Assembly: GCF_023015805.1 (NCBI RefSeq)
Contig: NZ_JALKBA010000002.1
Span: 186,001 to 250,000, forward strand
Direction of reading: 5' to 3'
DNA: 64,000 nt
From: Cellulophaga sp. F20128
GTDB lineage: Bacteria > Bacteroidota > Bacteroidia > Flavobacteriales > Flavobacteriaceae
Shown piece by piece: positions 42,601 to 52,065 of the stretch. Both the position numbers and the translations under genes were made by a program. A model generated the notes under the pieces. It was given only the letters and a program-made list of their open reading frames with translations. It was not told the DNA's origin and searched no databases. Numbering within the stretch: position 1 is the first letter of the stretch; each line of letters begins with the position of its first letter.

Positions 42601-43266
42601 TTACCCAAGCCTTAATAGTTGTTGTACTGTTAATTTTTTCTTCTCCTTTAATTTGTTTAAAATTTTTAGAAAGGCAATTGCTGTTATGTAGGCATCGCCT
42701 AAAGCTGTGTGCCGGTCTTTTTTAGAAATATTGAATTTATCAGTTAATTCATCCAGACTATAATGCTCTTTTCTGTTCAGAAGGTTCGATTTTATGAGGG
42801 TCTTTTTGTACAAGGTGGAAGTATCCAATACTTTGTTTTTTAACTTTGGCAAGTTATTCCTGTGCAATGCTTTATTAAAAATGGTGATGTCAAAATGGGC
42901 ATGATGCGCAATGATGATGCTATTTTCTAAATAAACTAAAAATAATTTTATCGCTTCTAATTCTGTAATCCGTTCTGTTTTTCCGTTTTTTAGAATCCCA
43001 TGAATTTGTGCAGTCTCTCGGTTGTAATGTTCTTGTTTTATAAAAATTTCGAAGGTAGAATCTATTTTTATAACGTTTTTATGCAACTTTAAAGCACCTA
43101 TGCAAAGCATACGGTCTGTATAATAGTCTAGGCCCGTAGTTTCTGTGTCTAGGACAACAAAGGTGATGTCTTCGATATTCTCAATTGCATTTTTACTGAA
43201 AGTGGCTTCGTAATTCTTCCAAAAATCAGGAAGATTTGATTCTTTTTTTTTAAAGAAATCTATCAT
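42601..43266 (-). CDS. 3'-5' exonuclease (DnaQ/PolC-type DEDDh)
   Basis: A 221-residue protein with exonuclease motifs VVLDTETTG (ExoI), HHAHFDITIFNKAL (ExoII) and HTALGDAYITA (ExoIII, DEDDh). Such proteins trim or proofread DNA or degrade RNA. Start overlaps the stop of the upstream cNMP/CBS gene by 4 nt, so the two are translationally coupled. Confidence 0.93.
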   Translation of the reverse strand: MIDFFKKKESNLPDFWKNYEATFSKNAIENIEDITFVVLDTETTGLDYYTDRMLCIGALKLHKNVIKIDSTFEIFIKQEHYNRETAQIHGILKNGKTERITELEAIKLFLVYLENSIIIAHHAHFDITIFNKALHRNNLPKLKNKVLDTSTLYKKTLIKSNLLNRKEHYSLDELTDKFNISKKDRHTALGDAYITAIAFLKILNKLKEKKKLTVQQLLRLG

Positions 43267-45185
43267 CTTAATAAATTTGAGACATTGAACCGAATATAGA
43301 TGAGATCTTGCATTTCTTTAATGGTTTTGAAGGTTCTCTTAAGTTTTATTTTCTCTTCCTTAGATAATTTGTCTAGTGATATATACCTGCCAGAGTCATT
43401 GTGAGCCAAGCCTTGTCTTGTTCTAAACTTTAAAAGTGCTTTATAGGCGTACGAACCCGCCATGAATATTTCCACATTATTCGGTTCTAGTTCTGCTAAT
43501 TTTTCAAAGCGTTCTGTGGTATTGTTGATATACTTTATGGAATGAGATAATATTAATACCCTGGCGGCATCTGTTAATGGCATTAAAGCTCTTCTTTTTA
43601 CATCAAAAAAGTCTTTGTGTGCACCATCTTGTTCTACTAAAAATTGTCTAAAAAAGCTTGTTGGTGATGGGTTCTGTAGGGCACCACTGGCCAAATGTAA
43701 AAAGAAATTAGGGTAGTTTTTTACAGTTTCAAATATATAATCAGATAAATTAGAGGCTAATTCTGGCTTGCCATAGGTAATATTAAAATCAAAAAAGATG
43801 GATGACAACAAGACTTCATCTGGCCCCGGGTTGGTTATCCAATTGTTCACATTTGTTTTCCATTCACTTAAGCTTAAACACCAACTGGGGTTAGAAGCCA
43901 TCATTTCTGCAGGACAAAATTCATATCCTATGACATTGAGTCGTTTTGTTACTTGGCTGGCTAATTTTAAAAAATAGTTACGGGTTTCATCCAGTTTGGA
44001 GTCTGCTACATCTTCAAATATGAGGGCATTATCTTGGTCTGTTTGTAATAATTGCTCGCTTCTTCCTTGGCTACCTAATGAAAGCCAAGTAAAATTCACC
44101 GGGGGTGGTGTTTCAATTTTAGACAATGAAATCTTTATTACTTGTTTTATGCAAGTATCGTTTAACTCAGAAATTATTTTAGAAATTAGGGTCATTGGAA
44201 TGTTTTGTTCTAAATATCCTGTGAGTAACATTGTTATCCCTTTTCTAATTTGTTTTATTTCCTTCGTCCTTTTTGCTCTTTTTATGGCTTTGATTAAAAC
44301 AGTGGGGTTATTGCCTACAGCCACCATAACATCATGTTTAGATAAGATCCCTATGGCCTTAGAGTTTGGCGTACCGTCCTTGGTAATACACAAATGACTA
44401 ATACTGCTTTTTATCATGGCCATTTGTGCCTGTGTAATTGTTAATTTTTTGGGATAAGTAATAACGGGAGTAGTCATTATTTGATGGGCAGGAGCTGTTA
44501 TGGGTAGTTTGCCAGAAACAATTTTATTTCGTAAATCCTTATCTGTTATAATTCCAATAGGAAGTTTGTTTTCTACAACCAAAATGGCACCCACATTTTT
44601 AAGCGTCATGGTAGCCGCAACTTGTTTTGCTTGGGTGTTTGGAGAGCAACTAATAATGTTTTTGGTGTATTTTACAGGTTGCAAGTCCAATAATTCTGCA
44701 CTTGGATTAAAAGGTTCTGTGCCTCCTGATTCGCCATAAAGAGTTCCTCTATGACTTTTAGAATAGGGGTTTCTGGTATTGGATGCAAAACTTTCAATTA
44801 AAAAATTCCCTACTTCCCTGTTGTTTTTTGCGTAAGGTTTAAAGATATCAATGGGTATAGCGTATAGTATGCTTTCTTCATGTGCTACAGCATCCATTTT
44901 GTAGTTTTCATTAGCAATTAAGGGGCGCAAACCAAAAATATCACCTTCATCACAGATGTCTACAATATTGTTTTTAGGTTTTTTTCGAAGTGAAATTGCG
45001 CCCTTATGTATAATGTAAAAATGAGGATGTTGTGGATCGTTCTCACTGAATATTTTTGCATCTTTTTCTTTATAGATAATAGATATTTGGGTTGATAAGT
45101 CTTGTAACTCATCTATAGTCAATTCATTAAAAGGAGGGTAGTTTTTGAGAAAGTCTGCTACTCTAAAAGAAATAGTGTTTTTCAT
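43263..45185 (-). CDS. cNMP-binding / CBS / DUF294 nucleotidyltransferase-like protein
   Basis: A 640-residue cytoplasmic protein: cyclic-nucleotide-binding domain (~10-130: FSENDPQHPHFYIIHKGAISL), two CBS domains (~170-300: GIITDKDLRN), a DUF294 nucleotidyltransferase-like domain with GSQGRSEQLLQTDQDNALIF (~370-395), and a C-terminal helical domain. The family is linked with signal transduction or regulation of acetate/nucleotide metabolism. Paired with the exonuclease in a two-gene operon. Substrate unknown. Confidence 0.92.
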   Translation of the reverse strand: MKNTISFRVADFLKNYPPFNELTIDELQDLSTQISIIYKEKDAKIFSENDPQHPHFYIIHKGAISLRKKPKNNIVDICDEGDIFGLRPLIANENYKMDAVAHEESILYAIPIDIFKPYAKNNREVGNFLIESFASNTRNPYSKSHRGTLYGESGGTEPFNPSAELLDLQPVKYTKNIISCSPNTQAKQVAATMTLKNVGAILVVENKLPIGIITDKDLRNKIVSGKLPITAPAHQIMTTPVITYPKKLTITQAQMAMIKSSISHLCITKDGTPNSKAIGILSKHDVMVAVGNNPTVLIKAIKRAKRTKEIKQIRKGITMLLTGYLEQNIPMTLISKIISELNDTCIKQVIKISLSKIETPPPVNFTWLSLGSQGRSEQLLQTDQDNALIFEDVADSKLDETRNYFLKLASQVTKRLNVIGYEFCPAEMMASNPSWCLSLSEWKTNVNNWITNPGPDEVLLSSIFFDFNITYGKPELASNLSDYIFETVKNYPNFFLHLASGALQNPSPTSFFRQFLVEQDGAHKDFFDVKRRALMPLTDAARVLILSHSIKYINNTTERFEKLAELEPNNVEIFMAGSYAYKALLKFRTRQGLAHNDSGRYISLDKLSKEEKIKLKRTFKTIKEMQDLIYIRFNVSNLLR

Positions 45186-45194
45186 ATGGTTAAC

Positions 45195-46208
45195 CTAAAA
45201 TTGTATCATTAATTTCATAATCTCACCCGGGTTTTTAGACCAATACTCCAGCGCTTCATGAGCCTCTTCAGGGGTAATTATTTTAGTAATTAGTTTTTCT
45301 GTTCCTTTATTGTTTTGCATATACCCTATTACCGCTTCAAAGTCGGCCATTGTTGCATTTCTAGAACCGCGTATATCTATTTCTTTTTGAACAAATAGTT
45401 TTGTTGGCAAGGAGATGTCCTCACCAGCGTAGCCTATGCAAACAACCCTTCCTGTAAAGGCGACTTCTTTGATTGCTGTTTGATAAGTATTTGTATTTCC
45501 GGCAGCTTCAATAACAACATCTGGGCCTAAATTATGAGTTAATTCTTCTAGTTTTTCACTAAATTTTGGATCTAATGCGTTAAGAGTGTGTGTGGCTCCT
45601 AAAGATTTGGCAGTTTTTAATTTTCGGTCGTCTATATCAACTGCAATAACCTTAGCACCACGGAGGGCACTTCGTATGATGGCACCAGCGCCTATCATTC
45701 CACAACCTAATACCATAACGCTGTCAGAGTCGGTAACATTTCCTCTTTCAATGGCGTGAAAACCAACAGTTAATGGTTCTACTAACGCGAGTTCCATGTC
45801 GGTTAACCCATCTGCAAATAGAATTTTTTGATACGGAACATTGAAAAATTCACACATAGCCCCATCCCTTTGAATGCCAAGCGTCTCATTGTATTTACAA
45901 GCGTTTGTTCTTCCTCTTTTGCAGGAAGCACAGCTGCCACAGCTTGTATACGGAATTACAGTAACTTTTTTACCCAATTCATAGGCTTCGGGAACATTAT
46001 CCCCTACAGCTGAGATTTCAGCACTTATTTCATGTCCGGGTACTCTAGGGTAAGCAATTAATGGATTTTTACCCATATAAGTACTTAGGTCTGAGCCGCA
46101 AATGCCGATGTAGTTTAACTTTAAAGTTACTTCAGAACCCTTGGGAGCTGTTATTTCTCTTGTGGTGACGGCTACAATTCTTGGGCTTTTTATGGAGATA
46201 GTTTTCAT
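45195..46208 (-). CDS. Zinc-dependent alcohol/polyol dehydrogenase (MDR family)
   Basis: A 337-residue MDR enzyme. Catalytic zinc ligands in GICGSDLS and PGHEISAE; structural zinc cysteines in CGSCASCKRGRTNAC; NAD-binding VLGCGMIGAGA followed by VDIDD. Similar to galactitol-phosphate, sorbitol or L-idonate dehydrogenases; the substrate cannot be fixed. It is 9 nt from the DUF294 gene and divergent from a sulfatase, which hints at sugar catabolism. Confidence 0.9.
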   Translation of the reverse strand: MKTISIKSPRIVAVTTREITAPKGSEVTLKLNYIGICGSDLSTYMGKNPLIAYPRVPGHEISAEISAVGDNVPEAYELGKKVTVIPYTSCGSCASCKRGRTNACKYNETLGIQRDGAMCEFFNVPYQKILFADGLTDMELALVEPLTVGFHAIERGNVTDSDSVMVLGCGMIGAGAIIRSALRGAKVIAVDIDDRKLKTAKSLGATHTLNALDPKFSEKLEELTHNLGPDVVIEAAGNTNTYQTAIKEVAFTGRVVCIGYAGEDISLPTKLFVQKEIDIRGSRNATMADFEAVIGYMQNNKGTEKLITKIITPEEAHEALEYWSKNPGEIMKLMIQF

Positions 46209-46386
46209 GTGTTATTCTTGAATTAGGAAATATTGAAATGGAAAATAATCTTTTCAATTTAATATTGCTAATGTATGTGAGAGAATTAATTTTCTTGCTA
46301 AGGTTTGTTATTTATTTATATAAAGTTTATAAAAATATTGACTTCATACTTTTATAGTTCTATTTTCATGGCTTAATAGAATAGAT

Positions 46387-47844
46387 ATGAAATTGAAGTT
46401 TTTTTTAGGAATATTATTAGCCACAGTTAGCCTTAGTTCTTGTAAGTTCGATAAAAAGAATGAGGATGCTGAAAATGCAACGTCATCAGAAAATAGGGGT
46501 ACTACTCAACCTAATATTATTTATATCCTTGCTGATGATTTAGGGTATGGAGACTTAAGTAGCTATGGGCAACAGAAATTTACTACACCAAATATAGACG
46601 CTCTGGCTACTAAAGGAATGTTGTTTACACAACACTATTCTGGAAGTACGGTTTGTGCTCCCTCTCGGTCGGTCTTAATGACTGGTTTACATACAGGACA
46701 CACCTATATAAGAGGAAATAAAGAAATAAAACCAGAAGGGCAACAACCAATTCCTGATGAAACATTTACATTGGCAGAATCGTTAAAAAATGCAGGGTAT
46801 ACCACGGGGGCTTTTGGGAAATGGGGTCTTGGTTTTCCGGGTTCAGAAGGCGATCCAATAAATCAAGGCTTCGATGTTTTTTATGGATACAACTGTCAAA
46901 GGTTGGGGCATAATTATTATCCTAGACATTTATGGTCTAATAACGATTCTATTGTGATTCCTGAAAATGCCGGTCAGAAAAAAGGAGCTTATGCTCCAAT
47001 TTTGATTCATCAACAGACCTTAAAATTTATTGAAGACAATAAGGATAAACCCTTTTTTGCGTATGTGCCTTCCATAATTCCACATGCAGAATTGGTTGTT
47101 CCCGAAGCATATCACAACAAATACAAGGGCAAGTTACTCCCCGAAAAAAATTACAAGGGTGTAGATGATGGTCCAAATTATAGAAATGGCCCTTATGAGT
47201 CTCAGTCAGAATCCCATGCAGCCTTTGCAGGAATGATTAATTTGTTAGATGATCAGGTTGGGGAAATTGTAGCTAAACTTGAAGAATTGGGCTTAACGGA
47301 CAATACTATCATTGTCTTTACATCAGACAATGGACCGCATAAAGAAGGTGGTGCAGACCCTGATTATTTTGAGAGTAATGGGCCTTTAAGAGGGTATAAA
47401 CGCGATTTGTATGAGGGTGGAATTCGGGTACCTATGATTGTGAAGTGGCCTGGCCAAATTGCGGCTAATACAAGAACAGACCACATCTCTGCTTTTTGGG
47501 ATGTTTTTCCAACTTTTTCAGATATTGCTGGGATAGAAATACCAAAGGATTTAGACGGAATTTCATTTTTACCAACTTTAATTAAAACAGATGCTGTTCA
47601 AATTAATCATGATTATTTGTATTGGGAATTTTATGAAGGGGGAGGCCGAAGAGCTGTTCGAAAAGGAGATTGGAAAGCAGTAAAGTACAATCTAAAGAAA
47701 AACCCAAATGCTCCAATACAGTTGTACAATTTAAATGAAGACCTAGGAGAGACAACTGATGTTGCCGGGCAACATCCGGATATTATTGCAGAAATGGAGA
47801 CTATTTTTCAGGAAGCTAGTGTGCCTTCCGAAATAAATTGGTAG
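46387..47844 (+). CDS. Sulfatase (S1 arylsulfatase family) lipoprotein
   Basis: A 485-residue lipoprotein (lipobox LSSC). Metal-binding ADDLGYGD (D50, D51), formylglycine site C90 within CAPSRSVLMTG, and later TSDNGPHKEGG and GLGFPGSEGDP. It removes sulfate esters, likely from algal polysaccharide in a marine setting. It needs a formylglycine-generating enzyme; the SUMF1-like proteins in this window lack the catalytic cysteine, so that enzyme must be elsewhere. Monocistronic by position. Confidence 0.92.
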   Translation: MKLKFFLGILLATVSLSSCKFDKKNEDAENATSSENRGTTQPNIIYILADDLGYGDLSSYGQQKFTTPNIDALATKGMLFTQHYSGSTVCAPSRSVLMTGLHTGHTYIRGNKEIKPEGQQPIPDETFTLAESLKNAGYTTGAFGKWGLGFPGSEGDPINQGFDVFYGYNCQRLGHNYYPRHLWSNNDSIVIPENAGQKKGAYAPILIHQQTLKFIEDNKDKPFFAYVPSIIPHAELVVPEAYHNKYKGKLLPEKNYKGVDDGPNYRNGPYESQSESHAAFAGMINLLDDQVGEIVAKLEELGLTDNTIIVFTSDNGPHKEGGADPDYFESNGPLRGYKRDLYEGGIRVPMIVKWPGQIAANTRTDHISAFWDVFPTFSDIAGIEIPKDLDGISFLPTLIKTDAVQINHDYLYWEFYEGGGRRAVRKGDWKAVKYNLKKNPNAPIQLYNLNEDLGETTDVAGQHPDIIAEMETIFQEASVPSEINW

Positions 47845-48315
47845 TCATTTAAGATATATAATCCACATTGATAGGAATGAGAACTAGTCACAAAAGCTAA
47901 TAATTAAAGGGGTTAAAGACAGGATAAAAAAATATTTTATCAAAGGGTTTTATTTTTTTTCTTTGATTATTAGTTTTTTCGTTTTTTTTGTTTTCATTTG
48001 TCTTGTCAAACTTCAAAAGATAAGTTTGGTAAATTAGCGTATCGCTGAGCATAAATGTATACTGTTTTTATATTCGGGTTTTTGGGAATTGGGAAGTCGT
48101 ACCCTGAAACAACTTATAAGATAAGCAACCGAATTTTAAAGTTAACTTCCGGTAACTCTCCTATAGTCAGCAGTCAGCATGACTATTTCTTCGTGCCAAC
48201 CACGGAGCGTCAAATAATTGTGTAATAGTTAAATTTAATTTCGTAAAGGATACGTTGTAAAAAACACTATATTATGGTGGTGTTTAAAATTTAATTAAAA
48301 CAGAACTAAAATTTA
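47845..48315. other. Long intergenic region before speA
   Basis: About 470 bp. It holds a 56-codon reading frame (48055-48225) beginning MYTVFIFGFLGIGKS, and inside it a hairpin ATAGTCA/TGACTAT (48163-48169, 48180-48186) whose left part contains AGTCAGC twice in tandem. The stretch 48060-48225 is richer in G+C than the AT-rich flanks. No RNA family was recognised. Possible leader RNA of speA or a decayed gene. Confidence 0.4.
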
Positions 48316-49716
48316 ATGAATAATAAATATATTAATCTAATTGATCAGACTTACGATTTTCCGCAAGAAGAATTTAAGTTAGATGGAGAAAACCTATTGT
48401 TTCATGATATACCGCTTAAAAAGCTTATTGATGATTATGGTAGTCCATTGAAATTTACCTATTTACCTAAGATATCTGAAAATATTAAAAGGGCCAAGGA
48501 TTGGTTTGAAGAGGCAATAAAGAATCATAACTATAAGGGAAAGTATCATTATTGCTATTGTACAAAAAGCTCTCATTTTGAGCATGTGTTGCATGAAGCT
48601 TTAAAAAATAATATTCATATTGAAACGTCATCTGCCTTTGATATAAACATCATTGAAAAACTAAAAATAGATGGCAAAATTAAAGACGATACCTATATAA
48701 TTTGTAATGGATTTAAAAGGGAGCAATACATAACAAATATTGCTAGGTTAATTAATGAAGGCCATCGTAATTGTATTCCAATTATAGATAATTATGAAGA
48801 AATAGATTTGTTGTCGGAAAAAATAACAGATGATTATAAAGTAGGCATCCGTATTGCTTCGGAGGAAGAACCTAAATTTGAGTTTTATACGTCTCGATTG
48901 GGTATTGGTTACAAAAATATTGTCCCTTTTTACGAAAATCAGATAAAAGATAATGACAAGGTGCAGTTAAAAATGTTGCATTTTTTCATTAATACCGGAA
49001 TAAAAGACAATGCGTATTACTGGAATGAACTTTTGAAATGCTTAAGGGTTTATGTGAAACTAAAGAAAATATGTCCTTCTTTAGATAGTTTAAATATTGG
49101 AGGTGGCTTTCCTATAAAAAACTCCTTGGCATTTGATTATGATTATCAGTATATTATAGATGAGATAATTAATCAAATTAATTTAACCTGTCAAGAGGCA
49201 GATGTTGATGTGCCACATATATTTACAGAATTTGGTAGTTTTACAGTAGGTGAAAGTGGCGGTGCTATTTATGAGATATTATATCAGAAACAGCAAAACG
49301 ATAGGGAAAAGTGGAATATGATAGATTCCTCTTTTATAACAACTTTACCAGATACTTGGGCCATCAATAAAAGATTTATTATGTTGCCTATAAATAGATG
49401 GGAAGATGAATATGAAAGGGTTTTATTAGGCGGATTAACTTGTGATAGTGATGATTATTACAATAGCGAACAAAATACGAATGCTATTTACCTGCCAAAG
49501 TATAAAAAAGATAAACCCTTGTATATTGGATTTTTTAATACAGGGGCATATCAAGAAAGTATAGGTGGTTTTGGAGGACTGCAGCACTGTTTAATTCCCC
49601 ATCCAAAGCATGTGTTAATAGACAAAGATTCAGAAGGAAATATAACAACCAAATTATTTAGTGAACAACAAAAGGCAGAAGATCTGCTTAAAATTTTAGG
49701 ATATGAGCACAACTAA
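48316..49716 (+). CDS. speA: Arginine decarboxylase (biosynthetic, fold-type III)
   Basis: A 466-residue PLP enzyme of the alanine-racemase-fold decarboxylase class. PLP lysine region YHYCYCTKSSHF; NIGGGFP glycine loop; GEFG-like TEFGSFTVGESG and C-terminal TGAYQES. It makes agmatine from arginine, which fits agmatinase encoded next. It is shorter than E. coli SpeA (~660), usual for Bacteroidota. It overlaps speB by 14 nt. Confidence 0.88.
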   Translation: MNNKYINLIDQTYDFPQEEFKLDGENLLFHDIPLKKLIDDYGSPLKFTYLPKISENIKRAKDWFEEAIKNHNYKGKYHYCYCTKSSHFEHVLHEALKNNIHIETSSAFDINIIEKLKIDGKIKDDTYIICNGFKREQYITNIARLINEGHRNCIPIIDNYEEIDLLSEKITDDYKVGIRIASEEEPKFEFYTSRLGIGYKNIVPFYENQIKDNDKVQLKMLHFFINTGIKDNAYYWNELLKCLRVYVKLKKICPSLDSLNIGGGFPIKNSLAFDYDYQYIIDEIINQINLTCQEADVDVPHIFTEFGSFTVGESGGAIYEILYQKQQNDREKWNMIDSSFITTLPDTWAINKRFIMLPINRWEDEYERVLLGGLTCDSDDYYNSEQNTNAIYLPKYKKDKPLYIGFFNTGAYQESIGGFGGLQHCLIPHPKHVLIDKDSEGNITTKLFSEQQKAEDLLKILGYEHN

Positions 49717-50647
49717 TAATTACGCAGGCATTCCAGACCAGTTTGCGCAATTGGAAACAGCAAAAGTAATTTTAATCCCTGTTCCTTATGACGGAACAAG
49801 CACATGGGGAAAAGGAGCAGATAAAGGTCCAGAAGCTTTTTTAAAGGCTTCGGAAAATATGGAGTTGTACGATATTGAAACAGCAACAGAACCATATCAA
49901 CAAGGGATATATCTTGCAGACGCAATAACAGAAGACAGTTCACCCGAAGCTATGGTGAATGAAGTTCATAAAACTACAAAACAGTATATCAAGCGAAATA
50001 AGTTTGTGACGTTGTTTGGAGGTGAACATTCTGTTTCCATAGGGACTATAAGAGCCTTTAATGAGTGTTTTTCTAATCTAACGGTATTGCATATCGATGC
50101 ACATGCAGATTTAAGAGAATCCTACGATGGCACAAAATTCAATCACGCTTGTGCCGTGCATGAGGCTAGTCAGCATACCAATTTAATACAAGTGGGTATC
50201 CGCAGTATGGATGTGATTGAGAAAACCTATATGGATGAAGAAAAAACTTTCTTTGCGCATGATATGTCTACGGATGAATATTGGGTGGATAAAGTGGTTG
50301 ATCTAATGACCGAAAATGTATTTATTACCTTCGATTTGGATGCTTTAGATCCGTCTATTATGCCTTCTACAGGAACGCCAGAGCCAGGAGGCTTGTTTTG
50401 GTACGAGACACTAGAATTTTTAAAACAAGTGTTTGAAGAAAAAAATGTGGTAGGTTTTGATATTGTTGAGTTGTGTCCTAATGCCGTGGATAAATCATCA
50501 GATTTTTTAGCAGCCAAGTTGTATTATAAAATGTTGAGCTACAAGTTTATGGGGCAAAGTATAGATGAAACATACGACAATACCTATGATGTAGATCTTA
50601 AATCAGGAAATTCTAACATTTCAAAATTTGAAGAAGATGAAGACTAA
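49703..50647 (+). CDS. speB: Agmatinase
   Basis: A 314-residue arginase/agmatinase family protein with manganese motifs GGEHSVS, DAHADLRE and TFDLDALDPSIMPSTGTPEPGG. It converts agmatine to putrescine and urea. Operon partner of speA; an acidic tail (KFEEDED) overlaps the start of the next gene. Confidence 0.95.
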   Translation: MSTTNNYAGIPDQFAQLETAKVILIPVPYDGTSTWGKGADKGPEAFLKASENMELYDIETATEPYQQGIYLADAITEDSSPEAMVNEVHKTTKQYIKRNKFVTLFGGEHSVSIGTIRAFNECFSNLTVLHIDAHADLRESYDGTKFNHACAVHEASQHTNLIQVGIRSMDVIEKTYMDEEKTFFAHDMSTDEYWVDKVVDLMTENVFITFDLDALDPSIMPSTGTPEPGGLFWYETLEFLKQVFEEKNVVGFDIVELCPNAVDKSSDFLAAKLYYKMLSYKFMGQSIDETYDNTYDVDLKSGNSNISKFEEDED

Positions 50648-51611
50648 AGGAGCTATATCTAATTTTATAGAAAAATATTATTTGCATTTTAATTCGGCAG
50701 CCTTAGTAGATGCCGCAAAAGGATACGAAGAGCAGCTAAATAAAGGTTCTAAAATGTTAGTTTCTTTGGCAGGTGCAATGAGTACCGCTGAGATTGGTAA
50801 GATTTTTGCTGAAATGATTCGCCAAGATAAAGTTCAAATAATATCGTGTACTGGGGCAAACTTAGAAGAGGATATTATGAATCTTGTTGCGCATTCGCAC
50901 TACAAGCGTGTGCCTAATTATAGAGATCTTACTGCACAAGACGAATGGGATTTGTTAGAAAAAGGACTAAACAGGGTTACTGATACTTGCATTCCTGAAG
51001 AAGAGGCATTTAGAAGATTACAAAAGCATATTTACAAAATTTGGAAAGATGCAGATGATGCAGGGGAACGTTATCTACCGCATGAATATATGTACAAAAT
51101 GTTATTGTCAGGAGTGTTAGAAGAATATTATGAAATAGACTTAAAAGACTCTTGGATGTATGCTGCGGCAGAGAAAAATTTACCAATTATTTGCCCGGGT
51201 TGGGAAGATAGTACAATGGGGAATATTTTTGCATCCTATGTGCTAAAAGGACAGTTAAAAGCTACGACCATGAAATCGGGAATAGAATACATGACATTCT
51301 TGGCCGATTGGTATACCGACAATTCAAAAAATGGAATTGGATTTTTTCAAATAGGTGGTGGTATTGCCGGAGATTTTCCAATTTGCGTGGTGCCTATGCT
51401 ATATCAAGATATGGAACGGCCAGAAACTCCATTCTGGAGTTATTTTTGTCAAATTAGTGATTCAACAACGAGTTATGGGTCTTATTCTGGTGCCGTACCT
51501 AATGAAAAAATTACCTGGGGTAAATTGGATATCGATACGCCTAAATTTATAATAGAGAGTGATGCAACCATTGTTGCCCCGCTTATTTTTGCCTACCTTT
51601 TAGATATGTAA
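50637..51611 (+). CDS. Deoxyhypusine-synthase-like protein
   Basis: A 324-residue protein from ATG 50637 (an upstream TTG at 50628 is possible). It keeps the DHS fold: SLAGAMSTAEIG, SCTGANLEEDIMN, FQIGGGIAGDF, and ITWGKLDID with the lysine matching DHS catalytic Lys. The motif GGGVVKHH of eukaryotic DHS is GGGIAGDF here. As bacteria lack eIF5A, it probably makes an alternative polyamine such as homospermidine from putrescine; this is an inference. It overlaps speB by 11 nt. Confidence 0.88.
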   Translation: MKTKGAISNFIEKYYLHFNSAALVDAAKGYEEQLNKGSKMLVSLAGAMSTAEIGKIFAEMIRQDKVQIISCTGANLEEDIMNLVAHSHYKRVPNYRDLTAQDEWDLLEKGLNRVTDTCIPEEEAFRRLQKHIYKIWKDADDAGERYLPHEYMYKMLLSGVLEEYYEIDLKDSWMYAAAEKNLPIICPGWEDSTMGNIFASYVLKGQLKATTMKSGIEYMTFLADWYTDNSKNGIGFFQIGGGIAGDFPICVVPMLYQDMERPETPFWSYFCQISDSTTSYGSYSGAVPNEKITWGKLDIDTPKFIIESDATIVAPLIFAYLLDM

Positions 51612-51613
51612 CC

Positions 51614-51919
51614 ATGGATAATTTAAAGAGAGTAATAGTAGATTTTAAAAAACTAACACCTGAAGTTTTACGGCTGTTGGTAGAGCGATATCCTGATGGT
51701 TATGACGATTTAAACATTATCAGTTTTTATAACGCCAAAGGTGAACGTATAGAAGCCGTTGAGGTCTTGACTGACGATACCAAGTATTTGGTGAAGATTA
51801 GTGCAAAGTTAGAAGTAACTATGGCTAATTATGACGAGGATGATTATGAAGATTTTGATGATGACGATCCGGATGCTATCCCCGATGTAGATGTAGAGGC
51901 AGAAGAAGATGAAGATTAG
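51614..51919 (+). CDS. Small acidic protein of unknown function
   Basis: A 101-residue protein: an N-terminal alpha/beta part (about 1-70) and a C-terminal run dominated by Asp and Glu (YDEDDYEDFDDDDPDA). It starts 2 nt after the DHS-like gene, so it is part of the polyamine operon. The acidic tail could bind polyamines or metal; not tested. A hairpin terminator follows at 52034. Confidence 0.8.
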   Translation: MDNLKRVIVDFKKLTPEVLRLLVERYPDGYDDLNIISFYNAKGERIEAVEVLTDDTKYLVKISAKLEVTMANYDEDDYEDFDDDDPDAIPDVDVEAEEDED

Positions 51920-52033
51920 TGATCACATACCTATAGCAAATGGAATATTGGGTGTTTTAGGTGTTTATCACAAGTAGATTTTTCTAATTGTCATGGACAA
52001 TTTGGGTAAACGTATTCTAAATAATAAGTAACA

Positions 52034-52065
52034 AACCTCTCTTATCAAAAGAGAGGTTTTTTTAT
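52034..52065. terminator. Bidirectional terminator between the polyamine operon and murF
   Basis: A 10-bp perfect stem AACCTCTCTT / AAGAGAGGTT with a 5-nt loop and a T-run. The T-run overlaps the murF stop region. Confidence 0.85.

Noticed and set aside
43996-44397. Plus-strand 133-codon frame inside the DUF294 gene
   Set aside because: It lies fully antisense to a well-supported protein and shows no motif.
47923-47941. Hairpin GATAAAA/TTTTATC after the sulfatase as terminator
   Set aside because: All-AT stem of 7 bp is too unstable to call in such AT-rich DNA.
48055-48225. Small gene with a P-loop
   Set aside because: Only 56 codons, Walker A match can arise by chance, and no ribosome site or conservation can be shown; kept as an observation only.
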